Assembly: GCF_014650575.1 (NCBI RefSeq)
Contig: NZ_BMVF01000003.1
Coordinates: 434,001-498,000 of the forward strand
From: Streptomyces naganishii JCM 4654
GTDB lineage: Bacteria; Actinomycetota; Actinomycetes; Streptomycetales; Streptomycetaceae
DNA: 64,000 nt
Reading direction: 5' to 3'
The notes beneath the pieces were generated by a model. The model did no database searches. It was not told where the DNA came from and saw only the letters and a program-made list of their open reading frames with translations. Made by a program: the position numbers and the translations under genes. Below, piece by piece: positions 7,225 to 16,155 of the stretch (positions within the stretch are counted from its first letter, which is position 1; every line of letters starts with the position of its first letter).

Positions 7225-8814
7225 TTACGGCTTCGGGGTCGCGTGCGGACCGCAGGTCACGTCCGCCTTGTCCACCTTGCCGGTGAGCAGGTAGGCGTTC
7301 ACCCGGTCGTTGATGCACGGGTTGACCAGGCCGGTGACGCCGTGGGAGCCGGCGTCCTTCTCGGTGATCAGGCGGGAGCCCTTGAACCGCTTGTGCAGTT
7401 CGACGGCGCCCTGGTACGGGGTGGCGGCGTCACGCGTGGACTGCACGATGAGCACCTGCGGCAGGCCCTTGCCGGTCTTGACGTTCACCGGGGTCTGCTG
7501 CTTGACCGGCCAGGTGGCGCACGGCAGGTTCATCCATGCGTTGGACCAGGTCAGGAAGGGGTACTTCTTGTTCAGCCGCGTGTTGTCCGCGTCCCACTTC
7601 TTCCAGCTGGTGGGCCACTTGGCGTCGGTGCACTCCACGGCCGTGTAGACGGCGTTGCCGTTCTCCGCGGAGATGTTGCCCGCGGTGTCCGACATGTTGG
7701 GCGCGGCCGCGTCGACGAGCGCCTGGGTGTCGCCGGCGTAGTACTTGCTGAACACCGTCGCCACCGGGATCCACGCGGAGTCGTAGTACGGGGCGCTCTG
7801 GAAGAAGGCGAGCAGCTCGGCCGGGCCGACCACGCCGCCGATCGGGTTCTTCTTGGCGGTGGCGCGCAGCTCGAGCCACTTGGCCTGGACGGCGTCGCGG
7901 GTGGTGCCGAGGTGGAAGGTCGCGTCGTTCTTGGCGACCCAGTCCTGCCAGTCCTTCCAGCGGCCCTCGAAGGCGACGTCCTGGCCCAGGTTGGCCTCGT
8001 ACCAGATGTTCTCCCGCGCCGGGTTGACGACGCTGTCGACGATCATCCGGCGGATGTGGCCCGGGAACAGGGTGCCGTAGACGGCGCCGAGGTAGGTGCC
8101 GTAGGAGACGCCCAGGTAGTTGATCTTCTTCTCGCCGAGCGCGGCGCGGATGACGTCGAGGTCGCGCGCGGTGTTCGGCGTGGTCATCTGCTGGAGCATG
8201 GCGCGGCCGGTGCGGTCCAGGCAGCCCTCGGCGTACTCGCGGGCCAGCTTGCGCTGGGCCAGCTTGTCCGCCTCGGAGCCGGGCACCGGGTCCATCTTGG
8301 GCGCCTTGACGAACTCTTGCGGGTCCATGCAGGAGATGGCCGCGGAGTGGCCGACACCGCGCGGGTCGAACCCGACGAAGTCGTAGGCCTTGGCCACGTT
8401 CGCCCAGACGGGGTTCTTGGAGGTGACGCGGGCCGGGAAGCGCAGGCCCGAGCCGCCCGGTCCACCCGGGTTGTAGACCAGGGCGCCCTGGCGCTCCTCC
8501 TTGGTGCCCGTGTTGCCGATCCGGTCGACGGCGAGCTTGATCTGCTTGCCGTACGGATGGGCGTAGTCGAGCGGCACCGACACGTAACCGCACTGGATCG
8601 GCTTGGCCAGCCCCCAGTCGGCGGGGCAGTCCTGCCAGTGGATGCCGGCCTTCGCGGCGCGGGCCGCGGCGATCGCGGCGCCCTTGGCCTCGCGGTCCTG
8701 GCCGTGCCGGCTGTCCGCGCTGGCGGCGGGAGCCGAGACGGCACCGGCTATCAGGGCCGCGGTGAGCAGCGCACCGGCCGAACCGAACGCCGCCACACGG
8801 CTCTTCGGTCTCAT
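7225..8814 (-). CDS. secreted tripeptidyl aminopeptidase-type alpha/beta hydrolase
   Basis: A 529-residue secreted serine hydrolase of the Streptomyces Tap/SlpD/SlpE type, which removes tripeptides from protein N-termini. Residues 1-34 are a signal peptide (MRPKSR, a hydrophobic core, cleavage after ASA). The alpha/beta hydrolase core shows YNPGGPGGSG (oxyanion region), VGFDPRGVGHS, the nucleophile elbow GVSYGTYLG, and the C-terminal QSTRDAATPYQGA (Asp) and DAGSHGVT (His), the usual TAP_C arrangement. The ATG at 8814 follows GAGGGAC. Monocistronic; ends at the shared terminator. Confidence 0.93.
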   Translation of the reverse strand: MRPKSRVAAFGSAGALLTAALIAGAVSAPAASADSRHGQDREAKGAAIAAARAAKAGIHWQDCPADWGLAKPIQCGYVSVPLDYAHPYGKQIKLAVDRIGNTGTKEERQGALVYNPGGPGGSGLRFPARVTSKNPVWANVAKAYDFVGFDPRGVGHSAAISCMDPQEFVKAPKMDPVPGSEADKLAQRKLAREYAEGCLDRTGRAMLQQMTTPNTARDLDVIRAALGEKKINYLGVSYGTYLGAVYGTLFPGHIRRMIVDSVVNPARENIWYEANLGQDVAFEGRWKDWQDWVAKNDATFHLGTTRDAVQAKWLELRATAKKNPIGGVVGPAELLAFFQSAPYYDSAWIPVATVFSKYYAGDTQALVDAAAPNMSDTAGNISAENGNAVYTAVECTDAKWPTSWKKWDADNTRLNKKYPFLTWSNAWMNLPCATWPVKQQTPVNVKTGKGLPQVLIVQSTRDAATPYQGAVELHKRFKGSRLITEKDAGSHGVTGLVNPCINDRVNAYLLTGKVDKADVTCGPHATPKP

Positions 8815-8941
8815 GTCCCTCAAGTGGGACCTCCCCGTACATCGTTGCGAATGGGATACGGGGATCCTTCCGGCTGTGAGGTCTCTGAGAACAGGGGTTG
8901 TTGACCTTCTTTGCCAATCCGATAACCGGCACGGTGAGTTC

Positions 8942-9827
8942 CGCTGAGCGGAGAAACGACTGCTCCCCCGGGGCCTCCCGTACCCCGGCGTCCGCCCGGC
9001 ACCGCGGGCCCAGGCCACCGCCGCGACGGTCCGGCGGAGCACCGCCTCCCGGGAGACGGTGTCGCGGCCTCCGGCGACCGGCGTGCCCGGCGCGTCTTCG
9101 GCGCGGGTGGCCTTCGGCCGGCCCATGGACTCACGGACCACTTGGCCGCCGGTCGGTCAGAGCTCCCCGGACACGATCCGGACACCCGTCGCCGGTACGA
9201 GCCCGACGTCGAGCCCGACGTCGACCAGGATGACGGGGCCTGAGGGCCACGCAGGCGCTCGCGGCTCGGGCGGGCCAACTGCGCGACGCGCTCACCCTGA
9301 TGCACCAACGCGGCGGGACGGAGTCGCACGCGGCCACCTTCGCGCGGGCGCTGCGCGCGCTGGACGGGGAGCGGCGCACCGCCCGTGTCACCGTCCCGCC
9401 AGGCCAGGGCAGTTGACGCACCCTCCGGCGAGCGCCGCACCCGGCGACGACGAAGCGCGGGCCGCCGAGTCGAAACGGACCAAATGACGTACCCCCTTTC
9501 AGCGTAGGAACGCGTCCTTTTTCGGCACCGTCCGGGTTGCGCAACGCGCGTGCCCGGATGGCGGAATGGGGCGTTCCGGTGCTGGTCCGGGGCTCGCCGC
9601 CAAGAGCGACGACCGTTCGAACGCACGGGTGTCCACCCGAACGGGTGAGTGGTGAGTAACAACACAAATCCCCGGTTGCGTTGGGATTTTCGGACATCCG
9701 TGGGTGAAGATCCGTGTCTGACGACAAGCCCCCGCCACAGCGGCGGGGCGGTCCGCGCGGACGCCGAGTCCTGCCGCCGCGCGGATGACCGGTCGACGGA
9801 AGTGGATCGGCAGGAGTGGAGGACCCA
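8942..9827. other. gene-poor stretch with a possible decayed reading frame
   Basis: About 880 bp with no convincing gene. A coding-like stretch at 9121-9416 on the plus strand reads in one frame to a stop at 9241 and continues in another (QALAARAGQLRDALTLMHQR) to a stop at 9416, which could be a small pseudogene with a one-base frameshift near GGGGCC at 9235-9240. I do not recognise it. The right part holds a GGAAC-type promoter candidate and a 7-bp hairpin (9730-9748) before the riboswitch. Confidence 0.35.
9507..9532 (+). promoter_or_regulatory. candidate sigma-E type ECF promoter
   Basis: GGAAC (9507-9511), 17-nt spacer, CGTC (9529-9532) matches the GGAAC-N16/17-CGTC pattern of the Streptomyces cell-envelope stress sigma factor SigE. 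It points toward the c-di-AMP riboswitch and NlpC/P60 gene, which would give a leader of about 430 nt. Distance makes the link uncertain. Confidence 0.35.
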
Positions 9828-9962
9828 AGCACGACGGGTCGCCGGAACGGTCACGCCATGACCGGACCGAGCAGCCCTTGGGGTGAAGCCGCGGCAACGC
9901 GGCCGGGCAACTTCGCCAGCCCGAATCCGACAGGTCATCCTTCACAGGCGGCTGACGAAGGG
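9828..9962 (+). ncRNA. ydaO/yuaA c-di-AMP riboswitch
   Basis: Contains the hallmark conserved pieces in order: TTGGGGTGAAGCCG, a GC stem (CCGCGGCAACGCGG), GGGCAACTTCGCCAGCCCGAA, CGACAGGTCATCCTTC, CAGGCGG and the terminal GAAGG just before the start codon. The 5' boundary is approximate. In Streptomyces this RNA sits in front of cell-wall hydrolase genes (for example rpfA) and reduces expression when c-di-AMP is high. Its 3' end (GAAGGG) also supplies the ribosome site of the NlpC/P60 gene, so control at readthrough or translation is plausible. Confidence 0.93.
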
Positions 9963-9968
9963 TTGCGC

Positions 9969-10442
9969 ATGACTGCGCTCAATCGTGTCCCGTCACTGAT
10001 GGCCCGGGCCGGCACGGCCTCCGCCCTGACCATCGCCGCCGTGGGTGGCTCCATCGTGGTTCCCGGCGTGGCCTCGGAGGCCTCGGCAGCCACCCTGGGG
10101 ACGAAGGCGCTGCAGGTCGCGGCGTCCAAGAAGGGCTCGCCCTACCAGTGGGGAGCGACAGGGCCCCGCCGGTTCGACTGCTCCGGGCTGACGCTGTACT
10201 CGTTCAAGAAGGCGGGCAAGAAGCTGCCCCGCACGGCGGCCCAGCAGTACAACAAGACCCACCACATCTCCGCGAGCAGCCGCCGGGCCGGGGACCTGGT
10301 GTTCTTCCACTCGGGCTCGTACGTCTACCACGTCGGCATCTACGCCGGCGGCGGCAAGATCTGGCACGCCCCGAAGACCGGGGACGTGGTGCGGTTGCAG
10401 AAGATCTGGACGAGGAGCGTCTGGTACGGCCGGGTCAACTGA
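9969..10442 (+). CDS. secreted NlpC/P60 peptidoglycan endopeptidase
   Basis: A 157-residue secreted wall hydrolase. Residues 1-40 are a signal peptide with a likely AxA site (EASA before ATLG). The NlpC/P60 domain has the catalytic Cys in RFDCSGLTLYSFKKAG, the His in YHVGIYAGGG and a third polar residue in WHAPKTG. It cleaves peptide stems of peptidoglycan; NlpC/P60 enzymes usually cut D-Glu-(m)DAP bonds. There is no LysM or SH3 targeting domain, so this is a minimal form. Expression is expected to respond to c-di-AMP through the upstream riboswitch. Confidence 0.95.
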   Translation: MTALNRVPSLMARAGTASALTIAAVGGSIVVPGVASEASAATLGTKALQVAASKKGSPYQWGATGPRRFDCSGLTLYSFKKAGKKLPRTAAQQYNKTHHISASSRRAGDLVFFHSGSYVYHVGIYAGGGKIWHAPKTGDVVRLQKIWTRSVWYGRVN

Positions 10443-10458
10443 CCCGCGCGCGGACACG

Positions 10459-10483
10459 GTGACGGCGCCCGACGCACCGTCAC
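10459..10483. terminator. weak terminator-like hairpin
   Basis: GTGACGG (10459-10465) pairs with CCGTCAC (10477-10483) around an 11-nt loop, between the NlpC/P60 gene and the convergent ATP-binding protein gene. Confidence 0.4.
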
Positions 10484-10501
10484 GGCCGCCGCCCGGCCGC
10501 G

Positions 10502-10960
10502 CTACGGCTCCTGCCGGCCCGCTGCCGTGACCGGGTGGGCGGGGACGCACCACGGAAGTTCGATGCTGACCGTCTTGCCGCCCTCGCGGGTGGGCCGCAC
10601 GGTCAGCCGGCCGCCGCACTCCGCGGTGAGCCACCGGATGATCACCATGCCCCGGCCGTTGTCCTGCTGGACAGCGGCCGGCAGGCGTTTGGGGAACCGC
10701 GGATGGCTGTCGGTGACCCCGATGCGCAACTGTTCGTCACGCTCCAGGGCGAGGTCCACCGTGAAGGTGGGCGACTGCCCGAACGTGTGCTGCACGGCGT
10801 TGGTGGCGAGCTCGGAGACGATGAGCCGGACCGTGTCGCAGGTGTCCGCCTCCGGTGGCATGCCCCACTCCGCCAGCGTGCCCAGGGCGTAGGCCCGGGC
10901 AGCGGAGACCGAGGCGGGATCGCTCGGCAGAGTGACGGATGCTTCCAGATGGTCTGCCAT
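10502..10960 (-). CDS. HATPase_c anti-sigma-type ATP-binding protein
   Basis: A 152-residue RsbW/SpoIIAB-like ATPase domain. The N box is VSELATNAVQHTF (about 49-61), and the G1 region is DSHPRFPKRLPAAVQQDNGRGMVII. These small proteins are numerous in Streptomyces and often pair with WhiJ-type regulators and DUF397 proteins, as here. They may act as anti-sigma or regulatory kinases; the partner is unknown. Divergent from the XRE/DUF5753 gene across a 213-bp control region. Confidence 0.88.
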   Translation of the reverse strand: MADHLEASVTLPSDPASVSAARAYALGTLAEWGMPPEADTCDTVRLIVSELATNAVQHTFGQSPTFTVDLALERDEQLRIGVTDSHPRFPKRLPAAVQQDNGRGMVIIRWLTAECGGRLTVRPTREGGKTVSIELPWCVPAHPVTAAGRQEP

Positions 10961-11086
10961 GGCGACGTCGTCCCTTTCCCGCGGGACCGTGAGTCCGACA
11001 CGGAGCGGATGGTTCGAGTACGGTCCCGGACTGGTGCTTCGTCGTCAGACTGCCATCACGAACCGGTCCTGGGCGGCGATCCACCA

Positions 11087-11102
11087 AGATATGCATATAT
11101 CT
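11087..11102. promoter_or_regulatory. AT-rich inverted repeat in the WhiJ-type control region
   Basis: AGATAT-GCAT-ATATCT: 6-bp arms around GCAT, strikingly AT-rich for this genome, 72 bp before the XRE/DUF5753 start and 127 bp before the divergent ATPase start. Likely operator or promoter core of the triad. Confidence 0.5.
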
Positions 11103-11173
11103 GTCGCTCGAAGCGGTGAACTCTGCGAGGGCAAACCGTACTGGGGCGGCCCGGGAGGAGTAAGGAGTAGCCC

Positions 11174-12052
11174 ATGCAGCACGGCCCCGCGGTCCGCCGC
11201 CGGAAGCTGGGCGCCGAACTGCGCGCGCTGCGCGCCGCCGCCGGTCTCACCAGTGGGCAGGCGGCCCGGCTGGTGGGCTGGCACCAGTCGAAGGTCAGCC
11301 GGATCGAGACCGGCGCCAGCGGGGTGAAACCGGCCGATGTGCGGTTACTGCTGGACGCCTACGCGGTACGGGACGCCCAGTTGCGCGAGTTGCTGCTGGT
11401 GCTGGCGGGCTCCGAGGACGGCGGCGGCCGGGACCACTGGTGGCACGCCTACCGGGGCGTGCTGCCGCCCGCCTACCGCGACTTCATCAGCCTGGAGTCG
11501 CAGGCGAGCGCGATGCGCACCCTGGAGACCTCGGTCGTGCCGGGGCTGCTGCAGACCCCCGAGTACGCCCGCGCGGTCACCCGGGCCGCCGTGGAGGGGC
11601 TCGACGACGAGCGGCTGGACGCGCTGGTGGAGGTGCGGCTGGCCCGGCAGGACGTACTGCGGGCCGACCCGCCGCTGCGGCTGAGCGCGGTGCTGGACGA
11701 GGCGGTGCTGCGCCGGCAGATCGGCGGCCCCGAGGTGATGGCGCGTCAGCTCCGGCGGCTGGCGGAGGCGGCCCGGCTGCCCCAAGTGCGGTTGCAGGTA
11801 CTGCCGTTCGGCTCGGGTGCGCACATCGGCCTCACCGGGCCTTTCGTTATCTTCTCATTTTCGAACACTTCTGATCTGGATGTGGTGGTTCTCGACCACT
11901 TGACGAGTAGCCTCTACCTCGAACGGAAAGAAGACCTGGAGGCCTATACGGAGGCCTTCGACACTCTTCGGAGCCATGCCCTCTCGCCCGAGGACTCGTC
12001 GGATTTCATCGCCGGATGCGCCGACATCAGTGGCGGCGCGTCACCGCGCTAA
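11174..12052 (+). CDS. WhiJ-type XRE regulator (HTH + DUF5753)
   Basis: A 292-residue regulator. An XRE helix-turn-helix spans about residues 8-60 (LGAELRALRAAAGLTSGQAA, LVGWHQSKVSRIETG). The rest is the DUF5753 domain, with landmarks HWWHAYRGVLPP, YRDFISLESQASAM, VVPGLLQTPEYARAV, RLARQDVL and LPFGSGAHIGLTGPF. This matches the WhiJ/AbaA-cluster regulators of Streptomyces, which with a DUF397 partner affect development and antibiotic production. Nine nt separate it from the DUF397 gene. The sequence around 11835-11965 is locally A/T-richer than its surroundings. Confidence 0.93.
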   Translation: MQHGPAVRRRKLGAELRALRAAAGLTSGQAARLVGWHQSKVSRIETGASGVKPADVRLLLDAYAVRDAQLRELLLVLAGSEDGGGRDHWWHAYRGVLPPAYRDFISLESQASAMRTLETSVVPGLLQTPEYARAVTRAAVEGLDDERLDALVEVRLARQDVLRADPPLRLSAVLDEAVLRRQIGGPEVMARQLRRLAEAARLPQVRLQVLPFGSGAHIGLTGPFVIFSFSNTSDLDVVVLDHLTSSLYLERKEDLEAYTEAFDTLRSHALSPEDSSDFIAGCADISGGASPR

Positions 12053-12061
12053 GGAGGCACC

Positions 12062-12301
12062 ATGACCGCTCTGCCTCGGAACGTACCGTCCACTACCGAT
12101 CTGCACGGCGTGCGATGGCTGCGCAGCAGCTACAGCACCGGGGCCAACAACTGCGTCGAGACGGCCCGGCCGGCCTCGGGGCCGGGCGCCGGACTGCTCG
12201 CCGTGCGCGACTCCAAGGACCCGGCCGGGCCCGCGCTGCTCTTCTCCCCCGCGAGCTGGGCGGACTTCACGGCCGCGGTGCACCGCGTGCCGCACCTCTA
12301 G
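12062..12301 (+). CDS. DUF397 small protein
   Basis: A 79-residue DUF397 protein with the family core VRWLRSSYSTGANNCVETAR, then VAVRDSKDP-like LLAVRDSKDPAGPALLFSP and a C-terminal WADFTAAV. DUF397 proteins act with the adjacent WhiJ-type regulator and are thought to bind it and alter its DNA binding. An AAGGAGG ribosome site precedes the ATG. The pairing with the upstream regulator and the divergent ATPase makes a complete triad. Confidence 0.95.
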   Translation: MTALPRNVPSTTDLHGVRWLRSSYSTGANNCVETARPASGPGAGLLAVRDSKDPAGPALLFSPASWADFTAAVHRVPHL

Positions 12302-12355
12302 AACCCAGGACCTGATACCTCTCAGTCCGGCGACGCCCGGCCGTGTCACGCCGAC

Positions 12356-13483
12356 TCATGGCCGTGTCTCGCCGATGACCCGTACAGCGCGTTCGATCTG
12401 ATCCCCGGAGAGGTCCGCGCGGGCGGTCAGCCTCAGCCGTGAGACACCGTCGGGCACGGAAGGAGGACGGAAGCAGCCCACGGCGAGCCCGGCGGCCCGG
12501 CAGTCGGCCGCCCACCGCACGGCCCCCTCCGGGGACGGAGCCCGCACGGAGACCACCGCGGCGTCCGGACGCACCGCCTCCAGGCCCGCGGCGGTCAGCC
12601 GCGCGTGGAGCTCACCCGCCACCTCACGCGCGCGTGCCGCCCGTTGCGGCTCGCGGCGCAGCAGCCGCAGCGCCGCCAGGGCCGCGCCCGCGGCCGCCGG
12701 TGCGAGGCCCGTGTCGAAGATGAACGTACGGGCCGCGTTGACCAGGTGGTCGACGACCCGCGCGGGACCGAGCACCGCCCCGCCCTGGCTGCCCAGCGAC
12801 TTGGACAGCGTGACCGTCACGACCACGTCCGCCGCGCCCGCGAGGCCCGTAGCCAGCGCGGCCCCCCGGCCCCCGTCGCCGAGGACGCCGAGACCGTGGG
12901 CGTCGTCGACGACCAGGCCCGCGCCGCGCTCCCGGCACACCGCCGCGAACTCGCCGAGCGGGGCCGCGTCGCCGTCCACCGAGAACACGGTGTCGGACAC
13001 CAGGACCGCGGGCCCCTCGTGCGTCCCGAGCGCCTTGCGCACGGCCTCCGGGTCGGCGTGCGGCACGACCTGCGTGACGCCCCGGGCCAGCCGGCAGCCG
13101 TCGATCAGCGAGGCGTGGTTGCCCCCGTCGGACACGACCAGCGTGCCGTGCGGGGCCAGCGCGGTGACCGCGGCGAGGTTCGCGGCGTAACCGGAGGAGA
13201 AGACGAGCGCCGCCTCGAAGCCGCAGAACTCGGCCAGCTCGCGCTCCAGTTCGGTGTGCAGCTCGGTCGTCCCGGTCACCAGCCGGGAGCCGGTGGAGCC
13301 GCCGCCCCAGGTGCGCGCCGCGGCCGCGGCCGCCTCGGTGACCTCCGGATGGCGGGCCAGTCCCAGGTAGTCGTTGCTCGCCAGGTCCAGCAGCGGCGAG
13401 TCGGCCGGGCGGGGGCGCAGCGTCCGTACGAGTCCGGCCCGGCGGCGCGCGTCCGCCTGCTCGTCGATCCAGCCGAACGCCAT
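12356..13483 (-). CDS. bioF: 8-amino-7-oxononanoate synthase
   Basis: A 375-residue alpha-oxoamine synthase of the biotin pathway (pimeloyl thioester plus alanine to KAPA). Motifs: [57 protein letters not shown] and the PLP lysine K228 in [11 protein letters not shown]. Slightly shorter than E. coli BioF but complete. Divergent from bioBAD across 147 bp that holds a symmetric repeat. Confidence 0.95.
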   Translation of the reverse strand: MAFGWIDEQADARRRAGLVRTLRPRPADSPLLDLASNDYLGLARHPEVTEAAAAAARTWGGGSTGSRLVTGTTELHTELERELAEFCGFEAALVFSSGYAANLAAVTALAPHGTLVVSDGGNHASLIDGCRLARGVTQVVPHADPEAVRKALGTHEGPAVLVSDTVFSVDGDAAPLGEFAAVCRERGAGLVVDDAHGLGVLGDGGRGAALATGLAGAADVVVTVTLSKSLGSQGGAVLGPARVVDHLVNAARTFIFDTGLAPAAAGAALAALRLLRREPQRAARAREVAGELHARLTAAGLEAVRPDAAVVSVRAPSPEGAVRWAADCRAAGLAVGCFRPPSVPDGVSRLRLTARADLSGDQIERAVRVIGETRP

Positions 13484-13544
13484 GGCTCCTCCGGGGCTTT
13501 TGTAGGCAGTGGACAGACACTAGCGGGCGGACCGGGCGCCCATG

Positions 13545-13562
13545 GTGTGGCAATACCCACAC
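13545..13562. promoter_or_regulatory. candidate biotin operator (6-6-6 inverted repeat)
   Basis: GTGTGG-CAATAC-CCACAC lies in the bioF/bioB divergent gap. Its position fits a repressor site controlling both directions. It does not look like the BioQ site of corynebacteria as I remember it, and I see no regulator gene beside it. Confidence 0.45.
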
Positions 13563-13630
13563 GTCGATGCGTCTCTGTTGTGCAAAGTCTCCTTGGCCCG
13601 GGGCGGCCCCGTAGGACAGGATCGGCTTCC

Positions 13631-14872
13631 ATGGACCTGCTGAACACGCTGGTGGACAAGGGGCTTCGGCGCGAGCTGCCGACCCGCGAGGAAGCTCTGG
13701 CCGTGCTGGCCACCTCCGACGACGACCTGCTCGACGTGGTGGCCGCGGCCGGGAAGGTGCGCCGCCACTGGTTCGGACGGCGGGTGAAACTGAACTACCT
13801 CGTCAACCTCAAGTCGGGCTTGTGCCCCGAGGACTGCTCCTACTGCTCGCAGCGCCTCGGCTCGAAGGCCGACATCCTCAAGTACACCTGGCTCAAGCCC
13901 GACGACGCCTCGAAGGCGGCCGCGGCCGGGCTGGCGGGCGGCGCCAAGCGGGTGTGCCTGGTGGCCAGCGGGCGCGGTCCGACGGACCGTGACGTGGACC
14001 GGGTCTCGGACACCATCAAGGCGATCAAGGAGCAGAACGAGGGCGTCGAGGTGTGCGCCTGCCTCGGCCTGCTCTCCGACGGCCAGGCCGAGCGGCTGCG
14101 CGAGGCCGGCGCCGACGCCTACAACCACAACCTGAACACCTCCGAGTCGACCTACGGCGACATCACCACCACCCACACCTACGCCGACCGGGTGGACACG
14201 GTGAACAAGGCGCACGCGGCCGGTCTGTCCGCGTGCTCCGGTCTGATCGCCGGCATGGGCGAGAGCGACGAGGACCTCGTCGACGTCGTGTACTCGCTGC
14301 GCGAGCTGGATCCGGACTCCGTTCCGGTGAACTTCCTGATCCCGTTCGAGGGCACCCCGCTCGCCAAGGAGTGGAACCTGACCCCGCAGCGCTGTCTGCG
14401 GATCCTCGCGATGGTGCGGTTCGTCTGCCCCGACGTGGAGGTCCGGATCGCGGGCGGCCGCGAGGTGCACCTGCGCACCATGCAGCCCCTGGCCCTGCAC
14501 TTGGCCAACTCCATCTTCCTCGGCGACTACCTGACCAGCGAGGGCCAGGCCGGCAAGGCCGACCTGGAGATGATCGCGGACGCCGGCTTCGAGGTGGAGG
14601 GCGCCGGCGAGGTGACGCTTCCGGAGCACCGCGTGACGGCCGGGACCGGGGCCGGGGTGTGCGGCTCGCACGAGGACGCCGGGTGCGGGTCGCACGAGGG
14701 CGCCGGGTGCGGGTCGGCGGAGAGCGCGGGGTGCGGGTCGCACGAGGGCGCCGGAGTGTGCGGTTCCGCCGCGGCTCCCGTCGCGGAGACGAAGGCGGCG
14801 GGCGAGCCCCGCACGGACCTCGTGGCCGTACGCCGCCGGGGCGCCGGCACGGATCTCGCGCCCAATGCCTGA
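13631..14872 (+). CDS. bioB: biotin synthase with Cys-rich repeat tail
   Basis: A 413-residue radical SAM enzyme inserting sulfur into dethiobiotin. The CxxxCxxC cluster motif is C65-C69-C72 (CPEDCSYC). Other landmarks: [29 protein letters not shown] and RIAGGRE (the Arg ligand of the [2Fe-2S] cluster). The catalytic domain ends near residue 335. A roughly 75-residue tail follows with an 8-residue repeat ([24 protein letters not shown]) carrying six cysteines and several His. Its stop overlaps bioA by 8 nt. Confidence 0.95.
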   Translation: MDLLNTLVDKGLRRELPTREEALAVLATSDDDLLDVVAAAGKVRRHWFGRRVKLNYLVNLKSGLCPEDCSYCSQRLGSKADILKYTWLKPDDASKAAAAGLAGGAKRVCLVASGRGPTDRDVDRVSDTIKAIKEQNEGVEVCACLGLLSDGQAERLREAGADAYNHNLNTSESTYGDITTTHTYADRVDTVNKAHAAGLSACSGLIAGMGESDEDLVDVVYSLRELDPDSVPVNFLIPFEGTPLAKEWNLTPQRCLRILAMVRFVCPDVEVRIAGGREVHLRTMQPLALHLANSIFLGDYLTSEGQAGKADLEMIADAGFEVEGAGEVTLPEHRVTAGTGAGVCGSHEDAGCGSHEGAGCGSAESAGCGSHEGAGVCGSAAAPVAETKAAGEPRTDLVAVRRRGAGTDLAPNA

Positions 14873-16154
14873 GGTGCCCGCCCTGTCCGTGCCCGAACTG
14901 CTGGACCTCGACCGCCGGCACGTGTGGCACCCGTACGGCCCGATGCCGGGCCGTACGGAACCGCTCGTCGTGGAATCGGCGAGCGGGGTGCGGCTCAGGC
15001 TTGCGGACGGCTCGGGCGAGCTCGTGGACGGCATGTCGTCCTGGTGGGCCGCGATCCACGGCTACCGCCACCCGGTGCTCGACGAGGCCGTCCGCGAGCA
15101 GCTTTCGCGGATGAGCCACGTCATGTTCGGCGGGCTCACCCACGAGCCCGCCGTCCGCCTCGCGAAGCTCCTTGTCGACATGTCACCCGACGGCCTGGAG
15201 CACGTGTTCCTCGCCGACTCCGGCTCGGTGTCGGTCGAGGTGGCGGTCAAGATGTGCCTGCAGTACTGGCGTTCGCTGGGCCGCCCGGAGAAGCGGCGCC
15301 TGCTGACCTGGCGCGGCGGCTACCACGGCGACACCTGGCAGCCGATGTCCGTGTGCGATCCCGAGGGCGGGATGCACGAGCTGTGGTCGGGCGTCCTGCC
15401 CCGCCAGGTCTTCGCCGATGCGCCGCCGGCCGCGTACGAGGAGTCGTACGCCGCCCATCTGCACGACCTGATCGAACGGCACGCCGGCGAACTGGCCGCC
15501 GTGATCGTCGAGCCGGTGGTGCAGGGCGCGGGCGGGATGCGCTTCCACTCCCCCGCGTATCTGCGGACGCTGCGCGAGGCGTGCGACGCGCACGGCGTGC
15601 TGCTGGTGTTCGACGAGATCGCCACCGGTTTCGGCCGCACCGGTGAGCTGTTCGCCGCCGGGCACGCGTCCGTGACTCCGGACGTGATGTGCGTGGGCAA
15701 GGCGCTGACCGGTGGCTATCTGACGATGGCGGCGACGCTGTGCACCGCGCGGGTGGCCGACGGCATCTCGCGCGGCGAGGTGCCGGTGCTGGCGCACGGT
15801 CCCACGTTCATGGGCAACCCGCTGGCGGCCGCGGTGGCGTGCGCCTCGGTCGAACTGCTGCTGGGCCAGGACTGGCGCACCGAGGTGAAGCGGATCGAGG
15901 CGGGCCTGCGCGACGGGCTCGCCCCGGCGGCCGGACTCGACGGGGTGCGGGACGTGCGCGTCCTGGGCGCCATCGGCGTGGTCCAGCTCGACCACGAGGT
16001 GGACATGACGGCGGCGACCCGGGCCGCCGTGCACGAGGGCGTCTGGCTGCGCCCGTTCCGGGACCTGGTCTACACGATGCCGCCGTACGTCACGGGCGAC
16101 GCGGACGTGGCACGGATCGCGCGCGCGGTGTGCGCGGCAGCACGGGAGGGCTGA
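14865..16154 (+). CDS. bioA: adenosylmethionine-8-amino-7-oxononanoate aminotransferase
   Basis: A 429-residue class-III aminotransferase that converts KAPA to DAPA with SAM as amino donor. Evidence: [60 protein letters not shown] and K279 in [20 protein letters not shown] also fits. The ATG at 14865 overlaps the bioB stop by 8 nt and the stop is 1 nt before bioD, so bioB-A-D is a tight operon. Confidence 0.95.
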   Translation: MPEVPALSVPELLDLDRRHVWHPYGPMPGRTEPLVVESASGVRLRLADGSGELVDGMSSWWAAIHGYRHPVLDEAVREQLSRMSHVMFGGLTHEPAVRLAKLLVDMSPDGLEHVFLADSGSVSVEVAVKMCLQYWRSLGRPEKRRLLTWRGGYHGDTWQPMSVCDPEGGMHELWSGVLPRQVFADAPPAAYEESYAAHLHDLIERHAGELAAVIVEPVVQGAGGMRFHSPAYLRTLREACDAHGVLLVFDEIATGFGRTGELFAAGHASVTPDVMCVGKALTGGYLTMAATLCTARVADGISRGEVPVLAHGPTFMGNPLAAAVACASVELLLGQDWRTEVKRIEAGLRDGLAPAAGLDGVRDVRVLGAIGVVQLDHEVDMTAATRAAVHEGVWLRPFRDLVYTMPPYVTGDADVARIARAVCAAAREG

Positions 16155-16155
16155 G

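Noticed and set aside
9131-9832. Minus-strand open frame of 233 codons
   Set aside because: Residue composition is shadow-like (Arg/Ser/Pro), no family resemblance, and it overlaps leader sequences of the riboswitch gene.
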